Source of the DNA: Candidatus Rokuibacteriota bacterium
GTDB taxonomy: Bacteria > Methylomirabilota > Methylomirabilia > Rokubacteriales > CSP1-6
Assembly: GCA_003220265.1 (NCBI GenBank)
Contig: QHRW01000020.1
Coordinates: 16,769 to 80,768, forward strand
DNA: 64,000 bases
Direction: 5' to 3'
The notes beneath the pieces are model-generated. The model was given only the letters and a program-made list of their open reading frames with translations. It had not been told where the DNA came from and did not search any database. Shown piece after piece: positions 60,769 through 64,000 of the stretch (position 1 is the stretch's first letter; each line of letters begins with the position of its first letter). The position numbers were made by a program, and so were the translations under genes.

Positions 60769-61898
60769 GCGGCGCCTCCTTTGGGTAGGGGCACCCTGGG
60801 AGGGTTCCCTCCCCTGGCGCGCGCGATGCGGCGATCGAGCGCGGGGTGCGAGTAGAGCAACATCTCTTTCAGGCGATGCGGCTTGCGCTCGGCCAGGTTG
60901 AGCGTGCCCAGCCGCTCCATGGCGCCGATGAACGCGCCGGGATCGCGCGTGAGGGCGAGCGCGAAGTCGTCGGCCTGGCGCTCGATCCAGCGCGAGAAGG
61001 CGTTGGCGAGCGGCAGCTGCACGGCGCCGAGCAGCATCAGCACCAGGGCCAGCCACGGCAGCCCGGCCGGATCGGCGGGCCCGTCGAGACTCCAGAGCGG
61101 CGCGCCGGCGCTCAGCAGCCGCGCGGCCAGCCAGAACGTGACCAGCGTGAGCGCCCCCTGCACGACGAGCCCGCGCCGCATGTCGCCGTGGACGTGATGG
61201 CCGAGCTCGTGCGCCAGCACCGCCTCCACCTCCTCCTCGCGGAAGCCGGTGGCCAGCGTGTCGAACAGGATGATGCGCCGCGTGCGGCCGAGCCCCACCA
61301 CGGCCGCGTTGGCGGTGCGGCTCTTGCGCGACTCGTCCACCACCCAGCAGCCGACGGCCGTCACGCCGGCGCGCTCGGCGAGCGCGAGCAGCCGCCGCTC
61401 GAGGGCGGGATCGGCCAGGCGGGTGAGGCGATAGAACAGCGGCACGATCAGCACCGGAAACAGCGCGGCCAGCGCGATGCCGACGACGAAGAAGACGGCG
61501 GCGGCGATGAGCCACCACCACGGCGTGACGCGCAGCAGGCCGTAGACGACCAGCACGCCGCCGAGGCCGAGCAGGCCGCCGAGGGCCGCCGCCTTGGCGC
61601 CGTCGGCGAGCCAGCCCGTGAACGGCTGGTGCAGCAGCCCGAATCGCCGCGGCAGCCAGAACCCGCGCACCACCCGCAGCGGGAATCCCACGATCGCCTG
61701 GCCCAGCCCCAGCGCCGCCGCCACGAGCGCGACCTGCACCCACCACGCCCAGGTGTGCGCGGACGCGACGTGGGCGAGGCGCGCGGACGCGCCCGAGGCC
61801 AGCACGGCGAGGAAATAGACAGCGGTCAGCGCGAAGCCAGCCAGGCCGAGATAAAGCTGAAGCCGGTGATAGCGAGCGGCGTCGTCGGGCCCGGGCAT
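60765..61898 (-). CDS. M48-family membrane metalloprotease (STE24/HtpX-like)
   Basis: This 377-residue membrane protease has about five helices, the zinc motif VLAHELGHHVHGD and the third ligand in WIERQADDFALAL. The N-terminal region (GFPLRVVRGFWLPRRFGLLHQPF) resembles Ste24. The C-terminal residues GNPPRVPLPKGGAA are encoded by the palindromic repeat at 60787-60814. It may act in membrane protein quality control. Confidence 0.9.
   Translation of the reverse strand: MPGPDDAARYHRLQLYLGLAGFALTAVYFLAVLASGASARLAHVASAHTWAWWVQVALVAAALGLGQAIVGFPLRVVRGFWLPRRFGLLHQPFTGWLADGAKAAALGGLLGLGGVLVVYGLLRVTPWWWLIAAAVFFVVGIALAALFPVLIVPLFYRLTRLADPALERRLLALAERAGVTAVGCWVVDESRKSRTANAAVVGLGRTRRIILFDTLATGFREEEVEAVLAHELGHHVHGDMRRGLVVQGALTLVTFWLAARLLSAGAPLWSLDGPADPAGLPWLALVLMLLGAVQLPLANAFSRWIERQADDFALALTRDPGAFIGAMERLGTLNLAERKPHRLKEMLLYSHPALDRRIARARGGNPPRVPLPKGGAA
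60787..60814. repeat. Second copy of the AGGGGNACCCTNGGAGGGTTCCC palindromic element
   Basis: This imperfect palindrome shares its core with 46854-46878. Here it spans the M48 3' end just upstream of the lyase gene start, so it again provides both a protein tail and a pre-start region. Confidence 0.6.
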
Positions 61899-61950
61899 GG
61901 CGGAATTGTACCCGCTGGGGCCCGACGACGCCGCGTCCCCCGAGACGAGA

Positions 61951-63069
61951 CTAGCGGCTGACGGCGAAACCCGTCACGAACTGATCGACGCCGTCGCGCT
62001 TGACGATGACGTGGCCGACGCCGCGGGCGCCGACCGGGAAGAAGTCGCGCACGATCACCTGACCGTTGCCGGCCGGGTTGGTCGTCAGCATGCCGACCGA
62101 GACCTCGGTGGTGCCGTCGGCGCCGACGAAGACCACCTCGTACGTGCTCCGGGCCACGGCGCCCATGAGATGGACGCTCACGTCGCCCTTGTCGTCGATG
62201 ATGGCCTCGCCCTTGTTGAGCTGGTCGAAGCCACAGCCGGCCAGCGGCGCCAGCGTGTTGACGTCGGCGCACCGCAGCAGGCCCACCTGGAAGCGGGCCA
62301 CGATCGCCGGGCGCTTGCGCGTCGACTGGAAGCCCGTGATGAACTGATCGAAGCCGTCGCGCTGGAGCACGACGTTGCCGGCGCCGACGACGTCCTCGCC
62401 CACGACGTTCTCGACCTTGAGCGAGCCTCGGCCCCGCTTGTCCGTGGTCAGCGTGCCCAGCGGGACGTCGGCGCCGCCGCCGAGCCCGCGGAAGACCACG
62501 CCGTAGGTCATGTTCGGGTCGGCGCTCAGGTCGACCTTCACGTCGCCCTCCTCGACCTCGGCCTTGCCACTCTTGAACGCGTCGGTGCCGCAGCTGGCCA
62601 GCGGGGCCGGGGTGTTGATCGCCCCGCACGGCACCAGGCCCGCCTCGAGCTCGCGCTCGCCGCTGAAGCCGGCGACGAACTCCACGCTGCCGTTGCGGCC
62701 CAGCGTGAGGGCCACGATGCCGGCCTGGCTCATGTCGAACACCGAGGACCCGCGGAAGGCCCCGTTGCCCAGCGTGTCGGTGGTCACGACCGCGATCGGA
62801 AGCGTGGCGGACGCGTTGGCTCCGTGCAGCACCAGATCGTAGGACGCGTTGGCGAGGGCGCCGGTGAGCGTGGCGGCGACATCGCCGTTCTTGTGGATCT
62901 CGACCCGGCCGGCGGTGAGGGGATCGTCGCCGCAGCCGGCCAGCGGGGTCGGATAGGTCACCTCCGCGCAGCGGACGAGCGCGGCCTTGACGTCGGCGCC
63001 ATTGGGCCCGGCCTCGGCGGTGGCGCCGAAGCCCGCGAGCACAGCGAGGACTACGAGTATTCGCTTCAT
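61951..63069 (-). CDS. Exported protein of three tandem ~115-residue repeats
   Basis: This 372-residue protein has a signal peptide (MKRILVVLAVLAGFGATAEA) and three similar units. Each begins with a Cys (LVRCAEV / LVPCGAI / LLRCADV), followed by APLAGCG-type Cys, an 'aGkaeI...GDV.V.L.GA....Y.VvF.G' stretch, 'lgtLtTD..GnG' and ends near 'FVTGF/FITGF'. Two Cys per unit suggest one disulfide each. It resembles a secreted beta-sandwich repeat protein; the function is not recognised. Confidence 0.75.
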   Translation of the reverse strand: MKRILVVLAVLAGFGATAEAGPNGADVKAALVRCAEVTYPTPLAGCGDDPLTAGRVEIHKNGDVAATLTGALANASYDLVLHGANASATLPIAVVTTDTLGNGAFRGSSVFDMSQAGIVALTLGRNGSVEFVAGFSGERELEAGLVPCGAINTPAPLASCGTDAFKSGKAEVEEGDVKVDLSADPNMTYGVVFRGLGGGADVPLGTLTTDKRGRGSLKVENVVGEDVVGAGNVVLQRDGFDQFITGFQSTRKRPAIVARFQVGLLRCADVNTLAPLAGCGFDQLNKGEAIIDDKGDVSVHLMGAVARSTYEVVFVGADGTTEVSVGMLTTNPAGNGQVIVRDFFPVGARGVGHVIVKRDGVDQFVTGFAVSR

Positions 63070-63184
63070 GAATGTGAATCCTCCGTCCAGAGGTGGGTTG
63101 AGCGTCGGCCCGGAGGATTCCAATGACCGTGCCAAGTCACGTCCGCGCAAAATGGACTGATTCGCTCGGTCCGTCCAAGCGCGT

Positions 63185-63200
63185 TGTCGGCACGCCGACA
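63185..63200. promoter_or_regulatory. Perfect 7-2-7 palindrome between divergent exported-protein genes
   Basis: TGTCGGC-AC-GCCGACA lies 116 bases upstream of the repeat-protein start and 102 bases upstream of the small exported protein. It could be an operator for either gene or a chance GC dyad. Confidence 0.3.
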
Positions 63201-63301
63201 CGCCCTTGTCAGCCCGTCACCTCGATGACGATGGGCAATGTTGTGCCGTGCCGCTCGGCGCGGCATACTCGGCGGACGTGCGAACTTTTCAAGGGGGTTG
63301 C

Positions 63302-63850
63302 GTGTTGCGTGTAATCGGACTGGTGCTGGCGGCGCTCGTATTGGCCGCGGCGCCGGCCGCCGCGCAGGATCGGTTGGACGCGGCGGCGGCGGCGCTCGAT
63401 CGTGCCACGGCTCAGCCGAAGACCGAGACCGCCGCCGTCGAGCGGATGGCCGCCCTCCTGAAGGTCGCGCCCGACGCCCTGCGCGCCCAGCGCGCGAGCG
63501 TGCGGCTGGGCTGGGGCGACTTCTTCATCGCCCATCGCATCGCCATGCGCGGCGCCCATCCGGTGGACAAGGTCTTCGCCGCGCGCCGTACCGGCACCGG
63601 CTGGACCGAGATCGCCGACGAGGCGAACGTGAGCGCGGACGCGCTCGTCCAGGACGTCGCGATCGTGTGGCCGGAGGCGGCCAAGGCCGCCGCGCCACCG
63701 GCGACGACGGCGCCGGGCGCCGCACCGCCACCCGCCGCCACGGCGCCCACGGACGAGCCCAAGGGCTTCGGCGCCGACGGCAAGGCGGCGGGCTCCGCGC
63801 AAGAAGACATCCGCGACAAGATGATCCGCGGGGGCGGGCGATCGCGCTGA
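63302..63850 (+). CDS. Small exported protein, function unknown
   Basis: This 182-residue protein starts at GTG 63302 with a purine-rich site (AAGGGGG) and a signal peptide (RVIGLVLAALVLAAAPAAAQ). The middle contains LKVAPDALRAQRASVRLGWGDFFIAHRIAMR and FAARRTGTGWTEIADEANVS, a repeated small helical pattern seen in many uncharacterised bacterial exported proteins, followed by a Pro/Ala-rich linker and a polar tail (IRDKMIRGG). No function can be assigned. Confidence 0.6.
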   Translation: MLRVIGLVLAALVLAAAPAAAQDRLDAAAAALDRATAQPKTETAAVERMAALLKVAPDALRAQRASVRLGWGDFFIAHRIAMRGAHPVDKVFAARRTGTGWTEIADEANVSADALVQDVAIVWPEAAKAAAPPATTAPGAAPPPAATAPTDEPKGFGADGKAAGSAQEDIRDKMIRGGGRSR

Positions 63851-63910
63851 GCGGTCGGGTACAATGAACGGGTGTTCAGTTCGAAATTGAGCAGCGAGCA
63901 AGGAGCCGGC

Positions 63911-64000
63911 ATGTTCGAGTCCGTCGAGGAAGTCCAGCAGCGGTTCAGGGACGCGCGCTACATCGCCAACCGTCGCATCTCCACCGTCGTGTTCCTCGCC
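63911..64000 (+). CDS. MoxR-type AAA ATPase, 3' part beyond the window
   Basis: Only the first 30 residues are visible: FESVEEVQQRFRDARYIAN and RRISTVVFLA. This opening is characteristic of MoxR-family ATPases that go with VWA-domain proteins, where the Walker A motif would follow about 15 residues later. ATG 63911 has AGGAG upstream, and a TACAAT -10-like box lies near 63858. Confidence 0.7.
   Translation, partial: MFESVEEVQQRFRDARYIANRRISTVVFLA

Overview
The window is about 64 kb of very GC-rich, gene-dense bacterial DNA with many GTG starts, frequent 1-4 base stop/start overlaps (ATGA, GTGA, TAGTG) and little intergenic space. A complete Tol-Pal cell-envelope operon, an MlaC-type protein and several lipoproteins show a Gram-negative envelope. 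The mix of genes (LLM-class flavin enzymes, many metallo-beta-lactamase-fold proteins, M20 amidohydrolases, gliding-type ABC exporters, a hydrogenase-4-like complex without nickel ligands) suggests an uncultured soil or subsurface lineage of the Rokubacteria/Methylomirabilota type. That assignment is an inference; no rRNA, tRNA or other marker gene was seen here.

Layout. 1-7.6 kb: 3' part of a leucyl aminopeptidase, PHP phosphoesterase, ArsC/Spx-like protein, epoxide hydrolase, a beta-repeat protein with a hot-dog thioesterase, MFS transporter, and an AAA ATPase coupled to a YbgC-type thioesterase. 7.6-14.9 kb: hybrid sensor kinase, then an ABC exporter cluster (ATPase, permease, GldG-like, DUF4340) whose GldG-like gene is broken by an exact 179-bp copy of part of the permease gene. 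14.9-21.2 kb: diiron ferritin-like protein, then a compact phosphonate block (MBL hydrolase, phosphonopyruvate decarboxylase, PEP mutase fused to a nucleotidyltransferase), DUF502 protein, alpha/beta hydrolase and a zinc-finger anti-sigma-like protein. 21.2-26.3 kb: tolQ-tolR-tolA-tolB-pal-cpoB on the minus strand behind a good promoter. 26.4-34.8 kb: secreted protein, MBL proteins, BON lipoprotein, 3-methyladenine glycosylase, CgeB-type glycosyltransferase, an MlaC-SPOR fusion, a DHOD-like enzyme and an LLM oxidoreductase.

34.9-40.7 kb: a second, intact gliding-type ABC cluster ending in HupE and AzlC/AzlD. 40.7-46.8 kb: two-domain ThyX carrying an in-frame palindrome, SPFH protein, BetI-like TetR, DinB protein, a small HTH protein divergent from citrate synthase, and SodC. 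46.9-51.6 kb: two M20 amidohydrolases, one wrecked by a short deletion and by a 446-bp inverted copy of the end of a nearby LLM gene plus the promoter and start of an arsR gene. 51.0-58.5 kb: ArsR regulator and a NuoB/HyfB/C/E/F/G-like membrane complex whose large subunit lacks all four Ni-Fe cysteines (Ehr type). 58.7-64 kb: collagen-like secreted protein, isocitrate-lyase-family enzyme, M48 protease, a triple-repeat secreted protein, a small secreted protein and the start of a MoxR-type ATPase.

The most notable signals are the Ehr-type complex under an ArsR regulator with a perfect operator palindrome over its -10 box; the phosphonate block; and copy-paste rearrangements in which a nearby segment was copied exactly into another gene at short shared sequences, leaving the donor intact. 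The rearrangements could be real template-switching events or assembly/amplification artefacts, and need read-level checking.
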